NCBI GenBank assembly: GCA_963727465.1
Contig: CAVSGL010000017.1
Location: forward strand, 60,401 to 124,400
Source: VRUE01 sp963727465
Lineage (GTDB): Bacteria; Actinomycetota; Thermoleophilia; Solirubrobacterales; 70-9
DNA length: 64,000 nucleotides
Reading direction: 5' to 3'
Positions 17,162-26,117 of the stretch are shown here, one piece after another. A program made the translations under genes and the position numbers. Every line of letters begins with the position of its first letter. The stretch's first letter is position 1. The notes below the pieces were generated by a model, which saw only the letters and a program-made list of their open reading frames with translations, was not told the origin of the DNA and did not search any database.

Positions 17162-17286
17162 CGCCCACGCAGCCTATGCGCAGCCGGAAGGCACATCAAT
17201 GTGTCACCCGGCCGCCGACTTACCGCAAAATGCGGGAACCAATTCAATTACCTTTGATTAACACTTGACCAAGTAAATGCCACCGT

Positions 17287-17853
17287 GTGAGAGTCGCTCC
17301 AGTGTCCAAATTGAGCGACATACCAGGAGTCGACTTGGGAGAGATCAACGTTGAAAAAGCAGCTGGGAATGTCGTCACCTCGCGCAAGGCGAACTTCTGG
17401 CTGATCCTGCTGGGGGTCCTGCTGGTCGCCTGCTTCGCCGGAGGAGCCGTCTATGCGCGAACCGCCGGCAGCGAAACGGTGGAAACGCCGAGCACGAAAC
17501 CAAAAGCCGGCGAAGCCAAGACCACCACCACGAAGAGCGCGCCATCGGAAACCCTGTTGACCACGTTGCTTGGCACGGGGGCTGCCCTGATCATCGTCGG
17601 AGCGCTCTACGGCCGGATCAGCACGATCAAACTGCCGGGCGGAATCGAAGTCTCGATGAGCAAGCAAGCCGAAAAGAAAACGATCAAGAAATCGCTTGAA
17701 AAACACCCGAATCAGCCAGAAAAGGCGGCCGCAGTCGCACAAACGGCGCAAACGCTGCTACTCCAAGAGGCTGGAGAGGAAGGTAGTCCAACCGTGGATC
17801 CGAGCGACACTCAGATCGAGAAGGCAATCGAGGTCGCGTCCGCGGCGACCTGA
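17287..17853 (+). CDS. hypothetical two-helix membrane protein
   Basis: The 188-residue product starts at GTG 17287 (GTG 17302 is an alternative). One helix lies at about 36-56 (FWLILLGVLLVACFAGG) and a second at about 92-110 (LLGTGAALIIVGALYG), separated by a Thr/Lys-rich loop. The C-terminal third is hydrophilic and rich in Lys, Glu and Ala. The upstream 125 bp shared with glpK is AT-rich (TTACCTTTGATTAACACTTG) and probably holds the promoter. I do not recognise the family. Confidence 0.6.
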   Translation: MRVAPVSKLSDIPGVDLGEINVEKAAGNVVTSRKANFWLILLGVLLVACFAGGAVYARTAGSETVETPSTKPKAGEAKTTTTKSAPSETLLTTLLGTGAALIIVGALYGRISTIKLPGGIEVSMSKQAEKKTIKKSLEKHPNQPEKAAAVAQTAQTLLLQEAGEEGSPTVDPSDTQIEKAIEVASAAT

Positions 17854-17856
17854 CGT

Positions 17857-18558
17857 CTATCGCCATCGCCGGCGCGAGCGAAGGACGCGGGCGAAGTCGC
17901 CGAGCTGGCGGGCGCGGTGGGCGAAGCCGCGCGGGGAACGGCCGGTGGCGCGGTGGGAGAGGTTGAGCTCGTACTCGCGCAGACGGTGGCCGGCGCGGAC
18001 GGCGTCGATCGTCATCCCAACCTCCATGCCGTAGCCGCGCGCGAACGGCAGCGTCGCCCGCAGCACGTCGGCCCGCATCGCCCGCTGACCGGAGATCGGG
18101 GCGGTGGTCTCGAGGCCGCAGCGGCGACGGATCGCCCAGCGGGCGCAGCCGAGCGCGATCCCGAACCCGCCGCCGACCCGGCGGCTGAAGGAGGCGACCG
18201 CGAGGTCGGACTCGCCGCGCCGCACCGCCTCGACCAGGGCGGCCAGGGCGGCCGCGGACGACCCGAGGTCGCCATCGCAGAGCAGCACCAGGCCGGGCGC
18301 GGGGGCGGCGCTCAGCGCCGCCTCGGCCGCCGCAGTCATGTTCCCCCCCTTGCCGTGCGGGCGGCCGCGGCTGACCACCTGGGCGCCGGCCGCCATCGCC
18401 GCCTCCGCGGTGCCGTCGGTCGAGGCGTCGTCGGCGACCCAAACGGCGGCCTCGGGAAAAACCCGCCGCAGCGCCGCCACGGTCTCCCCCACCCGGTCGG
18501 CCTCGTTGCGCGCGGCGACGATAACCGCCAGCGAGCCGTCCGCCTCGGCCTCAGGCAC
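17857..18558 (-). CDS. family 2 glycosyltransferase
   Basis: The 233-residue product starts at GTG 18558. The GT-A fold is shown by LAVIVAARNEADRVGETVAAL, VWVADDASTDGT, GKGGNMTAAAE, the DxD-like metal motif in LLCDGDLG and the acceptor region PISGQRAMRADVL. It should transfer a sugar from a nucleotide- or polyprenyl-linked donor, perhaps to a lipid or cell-wall acceptor. There are no transmembrane helices. It is transcribed away from the biotinyl-carrier gene at 18605. Confidence 0.86.
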   Translation of the reverse strand: MPEAEADGSLAVIVAARNEADRVGETVAALRRVFPEAAVWVADDASTDGTAEAAMAAGAQVVSRGRPHGKGGNMTAAAEAALSAAPAPGLVLLCDGDLGSSAAALAALVEAVRRGESDLAVASFSRRVGGGFGIALGCARWAIRRRCGLETTAPISGQRAMRADVLRATLPFARGYGMEVGMTIDAVRAGHRLREYELNLSHRATGRSPRGFAHRARQLGDFARVLRSRRRWR

Positions 18559-18604
18559 CTGGTCTCCGCCAATCCGCCGTCACGTCGGGATATTCTCCCG
18601 CGCC

Positions 18605-18817
18605 ATGGCGGACATCGAGGCGCACATCACGGGCAACGTGTGGAAAATCGAGGTCGGGGTCGGCGACACGGTCGAGGACGGCGACACGGTCGTCATCCTC
18701 GAGTCGATGAAGATGGAGATCCCGGTCGAGGCCGAGGACGACGGCACCGTGAAGGAGATCCGCTGCGAGGAGGGCCAGTCCGTCAGCGAAGGCGACGTCC
18801 TCGTCGTGCTGGAGTAG
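18605..18817 (+). CDS. stand-alone biotinyl/lipoyl carrier domain protein
   Basis: The product has 70 residues, only the biotinyl fold. The modification site is K36 in ESMKMEIPV, the biotin-attachment signature, with the flanking GDTVEDGD and EGQSVSEGD turns of the barrel. It likely carries CO2 for an acyl-CoA carboxylase whose other subunits are not in the window. It is followed four bases later by an enoyl-CoA hydratase-like gene, and the two look co-transcribed. The bioBFDA genes make its cofactor 4-10 kb away. Confidence 0.9.
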   Translation: MADIEAHITGNVWKIEVGVGDTVEDGDTVVILESMKMEIPVEAEDDGTVKEIRCEEGQSVSEGDVLVVLE

Positions 18818-18821
18818 AGCG

Positions 18822-19628
18822 GTGGGCGAGGAGCTCGCCGGCGGCAAGCTGATCCTCGACTCACCGGCCGAGGCGGTCGTTCGCATCCGCATCTCCAACC
18901 CCGAGCGCCGCAACGCGCTCGACCACGAGATCCTCGACACGCTGGCCGAGACGCTGCCGCGGCTCGACCACGGGATCGAGACCCGCTGCGTGATCGTCAC
19001 CGGCGCCCCGCCCGCCTTCTCGGCCGGCTACGACCTGACGGCGATTCCCAACGAGACCTTCGAGCGCGACGCCGAGGCGCTCGTCGCCCACCCCTTCCAC
19101 GATGCGATGGAGGCGCTCGCCGCGCACCCCTGGCCGACGGTCGCGGCGATCAACGGCCACTGCCTCGGCGGCGGCCTCGAGCTGGCGATGACCTGCGACC
19201 TGCGGATCTGCGCGGCCGGCGCCAAACTCGGCATGCCGCCGGCGAAACTCGGCCTCGTCTACGGCCACACCGGCCTGCGCAAGTTCCTCGACGCGCTCGG
19301 CGTCGCACGCACCAAGGAGCTCTTCCTGACCGGCCGTAACCACAGCGCCGAGCGGGCCGAGAGGATCGGCCTCGTGCACGAGGTCGTCGAGGACGATCTG
19401 TTCGAGGCGGCGTCGATCGCGCTGGCCGAGGGCGTCGCCGCCAACGCGCCGCTCTCGATGCGCGGCAACAAGCATGCGATCGAGGTGCTCAATTCGAACC
19501 CGGTGCTGAGCGAGCAACAGGAGCGCGGCCTGATCGCCCTGCGCGAGTCGTGCTTCGCCTCCGAGGACCTGCGCGAGGGCGTCGAAGCCTTCGCCGAGAA
19601 GCGCAGGCCGCGCTGGAAGGGTCAGTGA
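18822..19628 (+). CDS. enoyl-CoA hydratase/isomerase family protein
   Basis: The 268-residue product starts at GTG 18822. The crotonase fold is clear: VRIRISNPERRNALDHE, FSAGYDLTAI, the oxyanion-hole stretch AAINGHCLGGGLELAMTCD and FLTGRNHSAERAERIGLVHEV. The first catalytic Glu (GLEL) is present, but the position of the second (usually PE before the LG) reads MPPAKLGL, so hydratase activity is doubtful and another crotonase reaction is possible. The stop overlaps the next gene's GTG. Confidence 0.83.
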   Translation: MGEELAGGKLILDSPAEAVVRIRISNPERRNALDHEILDTLAETLPRLDHGIETRCVIVTGAPPAFSAGYDLTAIPNETFERDAEALVAHPFHDAMEALAAHPWPTVAAINGHCLGGGLELAMTCDLRICAAGAKLGMPPAKLGLVYGHTGLRKFLDALGVARTKELFLTGRNHSAERAERIGLVHEVVEDDLFEAASIALAEGVAANAPLSMRGNKHAIEVLNSNPVLSEQQERGLIALRESCFASEDLREGVEAFAEKRRPRWKGQ

Positions 19629-20269
19629 GCGCCAGGGGCGCGAGCGATCGCGCGGCGCTCGCCGCGGCGGACCCGGCGATGGCGGCGCTGATCGACCGGG
19701 TCGGCGAGATCGACCTGGAGACGCGACTGCGGCGGCGGCGCGAGCAGCGGCCGGCGGACGCTTACGGGGCGCTGCTGCGGGCGATCGTCGGCCAGCAGCT
19801 CTCGACCAAAGCGGCGCGGACGATCTACGGACGCGTGCTCGAGCTCTTCGGCGGCGCCACCCCGTCGCCCGAGCAGCTGCTCGAAGCCGGCGAGGACGAC
19901 CTGCGGGCCTGCGGGCTCTCCGGCCGCAAGGTCGAGTACGTGCGCGACCTTGCCATGCACGTGCTCGACGGCGAGCTCGAGCTCGACCGCCTCGACGAGC
20001 TCGGCGACGAGGACGTGATCGCCGAGATCGTCGCGGTGCGCGGGCTCGGCCAGTGGACCGCGGAGATGTTCCTGCTCTTCCACCTCGAACGCCCCGACGT
20101 GCTCTCCGGCGGCGACCTCGGCATCCGCAAGGCGATCCAGATCGAGTACGGACTGAACGAGCTGCCGCCGCCGCAGCGCGTGCTCGAGATCGGCGAGGTC
20201 TGGCGACCGCACCGCAGCCTCGCCTCGCTCTATCTCTGGGAGTCGCTCGCAAGCGTTCCTGCCGAGTAA
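19625..20269 (+). CDS. DNA-3-methyladenine glycosylase (AlkA-type, HhH-GPD)
   Basis: GTG 19625 overlaps the preceding stop (GTGA) and gives 214 residues. The HhH-GPD superfamily is visible in LLRAIVGQQLSTKAA, LRACGLSGRKVEYVRDLA, VRGLGQWTAEMFLLF and the catalytic Asp in LSGGDLGI. The end EVWRPHRSLASLYLWE matches AlkA. It excises alkylated bases from DNA. The AlkA N-terminal domain is absent, as in many actinobacterial forms. Confidence 0.88.
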   Translation: MSARGASDRAALAAADPAMAALIDRVGEIDLETRLRRRREQRPADAYGALLRAIVGQQLSTKAARTIYGRVLELFGGATPSPEQLLEAGEDDLRACGLSGRKVEYVRDLAMHVLDGELELDRLDELGDEDVIAEIVAVRGLGQWTAEMFLLFHLERPDVLSGGDLGIRKAIQIEYGLNELPPPQRVLEIGEVWRPHRSLASLYLWESLASVPAE

Positions 20270-20301
20270 GGCTGCGGGCCGAAATGGTCGAGAAGAGAGA
20301 T

Positions 20302-21771
20302 ATGCGACTTCGCTTCCTGCTCGGCTACGCCGTCGTCGTCACGATCGCGATCGGCGCGATCGCGATCGCCCTCGTCGTGCGCGATCGCGAAAACCAGAAC
20401 TTCGAGCAGCGCCAGCGCGCCGAGGCCGCACGCTCGGCCCGCCAGGCGGAAGCGCTGGCCAGCCTCTCGGTCGGCCAGCTGGCCAGCGCCGCGGCCTTCT
20501 ACGAGGCCGAGGGCAGCAGGTTCACCCAGCACCAGTTCGCCGTGATCAGCGACTCGCTGCTGAACAACGGCGCGCTCTCGGCGACCGGCTTCATCCCGCT
20601 TGTGCGCGCCTCCGAGCGGCGCCGCTTCGAACGCGCCCACGGCTTCGCGATCCTCAAGCGCGGCCGCCTCGGCGCGCTGGTCCGCGAGGGCCCTCGCAGC
20701 CGCTACTTCCCCCTCACCTACGTGGCGACCGATTCCAAGCCCAGCCTCGCCGCGCCCTATGGCTACGACATCGGCGCCGATCCAATCCGCGTGGAACACC
20801 TGGCCGGCGCCCGCGACAGCGGGCGGTCCTCGGCGACGCCGGTGATCAGGCTGCCGCTCGGCGGCAACGGGATCAACGTCTTCCGTCCCGTCTACCGCGA
20901 CGGGATGCCGACGGGGACCGTGGCGCAGCGCCGCGCGGCGCTGACCGGCTTTGCCCTCGGCTCGTTCCGCATCGCCGACCTGGCGCAGGCGGCGACGACG
21001 GCGCTGGAGGCGGACGACGAAGTCGAGCTGGTCGAGCGGGGACGCACGGTCGCCGGCATCCCGCTCGACCGCGGCGAATCGGCCTCCGCGCCGCTGCGGG
21101 TCGCCGATCGCACCTGGACGCTGGTCGTGCACGACGGCAACCGCCCCGGCGTCGGCCTGCCGGTGCTGATCGCCATCGTCGGCGTCGCCCTCGCCGCGCT
21201 GCTCGGCGCCCTGGTGCTGATCTGGAGCCGCAACGAGAAGATGCAGGAACTGCGCCTCCAGGCGAGCCGCGACCCGCTGACCGGGCTGAAGAACCGGCGG
21301 CGCTTCGAGGAAGAGCTGCGCAACGAGCTCGCGCGCAGTCGCCGCGAGCAGACCGTCGGCGCCGTGCTGATGCTCGATCTCGACAACTTCAAGCAGGTCA
21401 ACGACACACTGGGGCACCCCGCCGGCGACCGGGTGATCGCGGACATCGCCGAGGTGCTCGCGGGCCGCATGCGCTCGACCGACACCGTCGCGCGCCTCGG
21501 CGGCGACGAGTTCGCGATCGTGCTGCCCCGCTGCGATCTCGACGAGGCCGAGGAGATCGCCGAGGCGATCGGCAAGGCGATCCGGCTGCACACCCCGCCG
21601 GGCGAGGCGGCCCCGCCGCTCACGGCGAGCATCGGGATCGCGACCTTCGGGCCACGGGCGGAGGGCTACGACGCGGTGCTCTCCGCCGCCGACAACGCGA
21701 TGTACGAGGCGAAGCGGTCCGGGCGCGACTCGGTCAGGGTCGCGGGCAGCGCGGTGTCAGCCGGCGCCTAG
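20302..21771 (+). CDS. diguanylate cyclase with extracytoplasmic sensor (CHASE-like) and GGDEF
   Basis: The product is 489 residues from ATG 20302 (ATG 20284 is in frame). A first membrane helix at about 6-26 and a second near 293-315 flank a ~260-residue outside domain, with FTQHQFAVISDSLLNNGALSATGFIPLV resembling CHASE sensors. The cytoplasmic GGDEF domain is complete: DPLTGLKNRRRFEEEL, LDLDNFKQVND, GHPAGDRVI and RLGGDEFAIVL. RSTD five residues before GGDEF is an intact inhibitory site. It makes c-di-GMP in response to an external signal. Its last 15 bp overlap the convergent GH3 gene. Confidence 0.9.
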   Translation: MRLRFLLGYAVVVTIAIGAIAIALVVRDRENQNFEQRQRAEAARSARQAEALASLSVGQLASAAAFYEAEGSRFTQHQFAVISDSLLNNGALSATGFIPLVRASERRRFERAHGFAILKRGRLGALVREGPRSRYFPLTYVATDSKPSLAAPYGYDIGADPIRVEHLAGARDSGRSSATPVIRLPLGGNGINVFRPVYRDGMPTGTVAQRRAALTGFALGSFRIADLAQAATTALEADDEVELVERGRTVAGIPLDRGESASAPLRVADRTWTLVVHDGNRPGVGLPVLIAIVGVALAALLGALVLIWSRNEKMQELRLQASRDPLTGLKNRRRFEEELRNELARSRREQTVGAVLMLDLDNFKQVNDTLGHPAGDRVIADIAEVLAGRMRSTDTVARLGGDEFAIVLPRCDLDEAEEIAEAIGKAIRLHTPPGEAAPPLTASIGIATFGPRAEGYDAVLSAADNAMYEAKRSGRDSVRVAGSAVSAGA

Positions 21772-22884
21772 CCGGTGGCGCAGGCGCAGCACGCGGCTGA
21801 CCGAGTCTTCGAAGGAGGTTCTGGGGATTTGGCCGTGGCGGAGGGTCGCCAGCAGGGCGCTGTGGGCGCGGGCGGCTTCGGCGGGGGTCGTGTAGAGGAG
21901 CAGGTCGGCGCCGGCTGCGGCGGCGGCGCGGGCCGCCTTTGCGGTGCCGCCGAAGGCATGGACGGCGACGGTGTCGAGGGCGTCGGTGATCGAGACGCCT
22001 TCGAAGCCGAGGCGCCGGCGCAGCTCGCCGGTGGCGATCGCGGCGGTGAAGGCGGCCGGCCGGTTCGAGAAGGCGGGGTAGATCGCGGTGCTGAGCATGA
22101 CCAGCTCGCCGCCCGCGGCGACGAAGCTGCGATAGGGCGCCTCATCGACCCGGCGCAACGTGCGCTTCGAGAGGCCGATGCGCTGCACCGCGTCGTCGGT
22201 GTTGAGCCGGGCCGCGCCGAGCCCGGGGAAGTGCTTGCCGGTCGCGGCGACGCCGCCCGCCTCCAGCGCCTCGGCGAAGGGGACCGCGGTGGCGGCGACC
22301 CGAGCCGGCGTCGAGCCGAAGCCGCGATCGGTTGCGGCGATCGTGCCGCCCGGCCGGGCGACATCGAGCACCGGCGCCAGGTCGACGTCGACCCCGGCGT
22401 TGCGCAGGTTGGCCGCAGCGCGAGCGCCCTGAGACCGGCTGAACGCGGCCCCGCGCGCGCCCATCGTCCGCGCCGACGCCGTCGGCGCGCCGTCGAGCCG
22501 CTTCACCAAACCGCCCTCCTGGTCGGTCATCACCAGCAGCGGGTCGCGCAGCCCCGGCGGGCGCCGGATCGCCTCCAGCTCGCGAATCAGCCGCCTGCCG
22601 GCGCCGCGGCTCGGCAGGTTGTCGCCGAAGAGGATGACCCCGGCCACCTCGCCGCGACGGATCATCCGTTCCACGCGGCGCGGGACCCTCGTCCCCGCGA
22701 AGCCGAGCACGATCCGCTGTCCGGCCAGCCGGCTCGCGGTCAGCGTGCTGGCGACCGAGGGCCGCGGCTCGGCGCCGTCGCCGAGCCTGGCGCCGAAGAC
22801 AAAGGCGGCCGCCGCGAGCGCGAAGAGACCAGCGAGGACCAGGCGGCGCCGCCTCGCCATGCGAGTTCGCCGTTCGTCGGGCAC
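21757..22884 (-). CDS. glycoside hydrolase family 3 (beta-N-acetylhexosaminidase-like), membrane-anchored or secreted
   Basis: From GTG 22884 the product is 375 residues; ATG 22860 is an equally possible start. A hydrophobic segment (about 15-32) acts as signal or anchor. GH3 features are VAGVILFGDNL, MTDQEGGLVKRL, NAGVDVDLAPVLDV, KHFPGLGAARLNTDD (the KHF-PG block of NagZ-like enzymes) and the nucleophile Asp in GVSITDALD. A cell-wall amino-sugar substrate is likely. Confidence 0.87.
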   Translation of the reverse strand: MPDERRTRMARRRRLVLAGLFALAAAAFVFGARLGDGAEPRPSVASTLTASRLAGQRIVLGFAGTRVPRRVERMIRRGEVAGVILFGDNLPSRGAGRRLIRELEAIRRPPGLRDPLLVMTDQEGGLVKRLDGAPTASARTMGARGAAFSRSQGARAAANLRNAGVDVDLAPVLDVARPGGTIAATDRGFGSTPARVAATAVPFAEALEAGGVAATGKHFPGLGAARLNTDDAVQRIGLSKRTLRRVDEAPYRSFVAAGGELVMLSTAIYPAFSNRPAAFTAAIATGELRRRLGFEGVSITDALDTVAVHAFGGTAKAARAAAAAGADLLLYTTPAEAARAHSALLATLRHGQIPRTSFEDSVSRVLRLRHRLGAG

Positions 22885-22961
22885 AGGCAGACAAATAGCG
22901 AACGCGGCGACGACGCGGGCTGCGCCGTACGTCCGGGGCGACTCCTAGCCTTGCGGCCCGG

Positions 22962-24095
22962 ATGCCTCCCCTGATCGATTTCGAGGAAGCGCTGGCGCTC
23001 GGCGAGCTGAGCGACCACGAGGACATCGGCGCGCTGGTCGAACGCGCCTGGGCCGTGCGCCAGGAGAACTTCGGCGACTCGACCGACATGTGCTCGCTGG
23101 TCAATGCCAAGTCCGGCGGCTGCGCCGAGGACTGCGGCTTCTGCGCCCAGTCGCGCTACGCCGAGGCGGACACGCCGATGCACGCGATGATGGAGCCCGA
23201 GCAGATCCTCGAGCACGCCCGGGCCGCCGAGGCGGCCGGAGCGCACCGCTTCTGCATGGTCACCCAGGGCCAGGGGCTCTCGAAAAAAGACTTCAAGAAG
23301 ATCCTCGATGGCGCCAAGCTGGTCGCCGAGCACACCAACCTGAAGCGCTGCGCCTCGATCGGCCACATGTCGGGCGAGCGCGCCAAGCAGCTGCGCGAGG
23401 CCGGCATCCAGCGCGTCCACCACAACGTCGAGTCCTCGCGCTCCTACTACCCCGAGGTTTCGACCACGGTTCGCTACGAGGGCCGGCTGCGGACGATCGA
23501 TGCGGTCAGGGAGGCCGGGCTGGAGACCTGCGTCGGCGGCATCCTCAACCTCGGCGAGTCGCCGCGGCAGCGGGTCGAGATGGCCTTCGAGCTGTCCGAG
23601 CTGGAGCCGACCTCGGTGCCGATCAACCTGCTCAACCCGCGCGCGGGGACGAAGTTCGGCGACCGCCCGCTGATGGACCCCTGGGAGGTCGTCAAGTGGG
23701 TGGCGATCTTCCGGCTGATCATCCCCGGCGCGCTCTTCCGCCTCTGCGGCGGCCGGGTCGAGAACCTCGGCGAGCTTCAGCCGCTGGCGGTCAAAGCGGG
23801 GCTGAACGGCGTGATGATGGGCAACTTCCTGACCACGCTCGGCGCCGAGCCCGAGGACGACCGGGCGATGTTCGAGGGGCTGGGGCTGAACGTCGCCCGC
23901 CAGGCCGACAACGGCGCCAACCCGCGGCCCGACAACCGCTCCGGCTGGCTCGACGGCGAGACGCCGGAGACGCCGATCGACGAGCTGATCGACAAGCAGG
24001 ACGAAGCGAGCTTCTGGGACCCCTCGACGCAGCTGCGCGTAATCAAGAAGACGAAGAAGCCGCCGCCCTACCCGGCCCGCCAAACGGCGGCATGA
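22962..24095 (+). CDS. bioB: biotin synthase
   Basis: The 377-residue product starts at ATG 22962. The radical-SAM cluster is C54-x3-C58-x2-C61 in GGCAEDCGFCAQS. Other BioB blocks are MVTQGQGL, ASIGHMSG, VHHNVESSRSYYPEV, NLGES and SVPINLLNPRAGT, with NFLTT near the end. It inserts sulfur into dethiobiotin. A C-terminal extension of about 40 residues rich in Pro, Asp and Lys goes beyond the core. It is the first gene of bioB-bioF-bioD, with ATGA overlap to bioF. Confidence 0.97.
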   Translation: MPPLIDFEEALALGELSDHEDIGALVERAWAVRQENFGDSTDMCSLVNAKSGGCAEDCGFCAQSRYAEADTPMHAMMEPEQILEHARAAEAAGAHRFCMVTQGQGLSKKDFKKILDGAKLVAEHTNLKRCASIGHMSGERAKQLREAGIQRVHHNVESSRSYYPEVSTTVRYEGRLRTIDAVREAGLETCVGGILNLGESPRQRVEMAFELSELEPTSVPINLLNPRAGTKFGDRPLMDPWEVVKWVAIFRLIIPGALFRLCGGRVENLGELQPLAVKAGLNGVMMGNFLTTLGAEPEDDRAMFEGLGLNVARQADNGANPRPDNRSGWLDGETPETPIDELIDKQDEASFWDPSTQLRVIKKTKKPPPYPARQTAA

Positions 24096-25276
24096 GCGAG
24101 ATCGCCGAGCGGCTGGCGGAGCTCCGCGAGAGCGGGCTCCATCGCCGCCTGCGGCTGGTCGAGGGCGCCCAGGGCCCGCGCGTGCATCTCGACGGGCGGC
24201 CGGTGCTGCTGCTCTGCTCGAACAACTACCTCGGCCTCGCCGACCACCCGCGGGTGCGCGAGGCGGCGGCCGAGGCGGCGCTCGGCTGGGGCGCCGGAGC
24301 CGGCGCCTCGCGGCTGATCTCGGGCAACATGGCGCCGCACAGCGGGCTCGAGCGGCGCCTGGCGGCGTTCAAGGGCTACGAGGCGGCGCTGCTGTTCGGC
24401 TCCGGCTACCTGGCGAACGTGGGAACGATCTCGGCGCTCGCGGGCCGTGGGAGCGTCGTCTTCTCTGACGAGCTCAACCACGCCAGCATCGTCGACGGCT
24501 GCCGGCTGGCGCGGGCCGAGACCTTCGTCTACCGCCACGGCGACGTCGAGCACCTCGCCTGGGGCCTGCGCGAGGCGGGCGGGCGCGGCTCGCTGATCGT
24601 CAGCGACGGCGTCTTCTCGATGGACGGGGACGTCGCGCCGCTGGAGGACCTGGCGCTGCTGGCGCGCGAGCACGGCTGCCGGCTGATGATCGACGAGGCG
24701 CACGCGACGGGGTCGCTCGGCCCGGGCGGCCGCGGCTCGGTCGCCGCGGCGGGTCTCGGCGACGAGGTCGACCTGGTCGTCGGCACGCTCGGCAAGGCGC
24801 TCGGCTCCTACGGCGCCTACGTCTGCGCGAGCGACGAGCTGCGCGACTACCTGCTCAACTCCGCGCGCTCCTTCATCTTCTCCACGGCGCTGCCGCCGCC
24901 CGTCCTCGCCGCGGCCGGTGCGGCGCTGGAGCTGCTCGAATCCGAGCCGCAGCGGGTGCGGCGGCTCAGCGTCAACGCGGCGGCCCTGCGCGACGGCCTG
25001 CGGGCGGAGGGCCTCGCAGCCGGCGGCGGCACGAGCCAGATCGTGCCGCTGGAGGTGGGCGAGGCGGAGCCGACGATGGCGCTCTGCGAGCGCCTGCTCG
25101 AGCGCGGCGTCTTCGCCCAGGGCATCCGCCCGCCCACCGTCCCTCCCGGCTCCTCGCGCCTGCGCTTCAGCGTGATGGCGACCCACGAGGAGGCCGAGCT
25201 GCGCGAGGCGGCACGCGAGACCGGCGAGGCCGCGCGCGAGCTCGGCCTCGCCCCCGCCGTCGCCCTCGCCGCCTAG
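24092..25276 (+). CDS. bioF: 8-amino-7-oxononanoate synthase
   Basis: The 394-residue product starts at ATG 24092, overlapping the bioB stop. It has the alpha-oxoamine synthase signature: SNNYLGLADHPRV, GAGASRLISGN, DELNHASIVDG, VSDGVFSMDGD, IDEAHATGSLG and the PLP-binding Lys in GTLGKALGSYGA. It condenses pimeloyl-ACP/CoA with alanine. The length and gene context make BioF the best call over related KBL or ALAS enzymes. Confidence 0.94.
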   Translation: MSEIAERLAELRESGLHRRLRLVEGAQGPRVHLDGRPVLLLCSNNYLGLADHPRVREAAAEAALGWGAGAGASRLISGNMAPHSGLERRLAAFKGYEAALLFGSGYLANVGTISALAGRGSVVFSDELNHASIVDGCRLARAETFVYRHGDVEHLAWGLREAGGRGSLIVSDGVFSMDGDVAPLEDLALLAREHGCRLMIDEAHATGSLGPGGRGSVAAAGLGDEVDLVVGTLGKALGSYGAYVCASDELRDYLLNSARSFIFSTALPPPVLAAAGAALELLESEPQRVRRLSVNAAALRDGLRAEGLAAGGGTSQIVPLEVGEAEPTMALCERLLERGVFAQGIRPPTVPPGSSRLRFSVMATHEEAELREAARETGEAARELGLAPAVALAA

Positions 25277-25278
25277 AC

Positions 25279-26019
25279 GTGCGGGGGGTCTTCGTCACCG
25301 GGACGGGGACCGAGGTCGGCAAGACGGTCGTCGCGGCGGCGATCGCCCGGACCCTCGCGGCCGAGGGACGGCGCGTCGCCGTCTTCAAGCCCGCCGTCAC
25401 CGGCCTCAACAACCACCCAACCGCCGACGGGACGATTCCCGCCCATATAGGCGTATCTCCGGCCCATCGGCCGGATCATGTGATGTTGCGGGAGGCGGCG
25501 GGGTCGGCGCAGGACGACGACGAGGTGGCGCCCTATCGGTACGGGCCGCCGATGTCGCCGCATCTGGCGGCGGAATTGGCAGCTGAAGAGATCGAGCCGG
25601 CGCGCCTCTTGGAGGCGGCGCGCGCCGCGGCGGCCGGCGCCGACACGCTCGTCTGCGAGGGCGTCGGCGGCCTACTGGTCCCTCTCGGGCGCGTTTCTCT
25701 CGCATACCGTCAAGAAGGCGCCCGGGCCTACCTCGTGCGCGACTTCGCCGTCGAGCTCGGCCTGCCGCTCGTGATCGCCGCTCGGCCCGGCCTCGGCACG
25801 ATCAACCACACCCTGCTGACGATCGAGGCCGCCCGCTCGGTCGGCCTCGATGTGACGGCGGTCGTCCTCACCCCCTGGCCCGACGATCCGTCGCAGATCG
25901 AGCGCTCGAACCGCGAGACGATCGCGACCCTCGGCAGGGTCAGCGTCGAAACGCTCCCCCACCTAGACCTCGGCTCTCCTGAAGCTTGGCCCCGGCTTCG
26001 TGTGGGCCTATCCGGGTAG
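25279..26019 (+). CDS. bioD: ATP-dependent dethiobiotin synthetase
   Basis: The 246-residue product starts at GTG 25279, two bases after bioF. The P-loop is GTGTEVGKT (8-16), followed by VFKPAVTGL, VAPYRYGPPMSPHLAAELA and the CEGVGGLLVPL strand. It closes the ureido ring of biotin. Between the KPxVTG block and PDHVMLREAAG there is an extra segment of about 20 residues (about 43-63) that I do not expect in BioD. The last codons lie inside the left arm of the inverted repeat 26004-26117. Confidence 0.93.
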   Translation: MRGVFVTGTGTEVGKTVVAAAIARTLAAEGRRVAVFKPAVTGLNNHPTADGTIPAHIGVSPAHRPDHVMLREAAGSAQDDDEVAPYRYGPPMSPHLAAELAAEEIEPARLLEAARAAAAGADTLVCEGVGGLLVPLGRVSLAYRQEGARAYLVRDFAVELGLPLVIAARPGLGTINHTLLTIEAARSVGLDVTAVVLTPWPDDPSQIERSNRETIATLGRVSVETLPHLDLGSPEAWPRLRVGLSG

Positions 26020-26117
26020 GGGTGAAACGTCTTGTACTTTTTCGTTGAGCGCCGCGGGCGATAGCCGCACCCCGAGCCACCGAAAAAGTTAAGTGGAACC
26101 CCTACCCGGATAGGCCC
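26004..26117. terminator. long inverted repeat between convergent bioD and MFS genes
   Basis: A perfect 20-bp inverted repeat (26004-26023 with 26098-26117, GGGCCTATCCGGGTAGGGGT) is extended inward by ACTTTTTCG 26036-26044 with CGAAAAAGT 26081-26089. The bioD stop codon is in the left arm and the right arm ends just before the MFS stop, so it is placed to terminate both genes. It is much larger than a normal terminator and may be a relic of a small mobile element. Confidence 0.75.
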
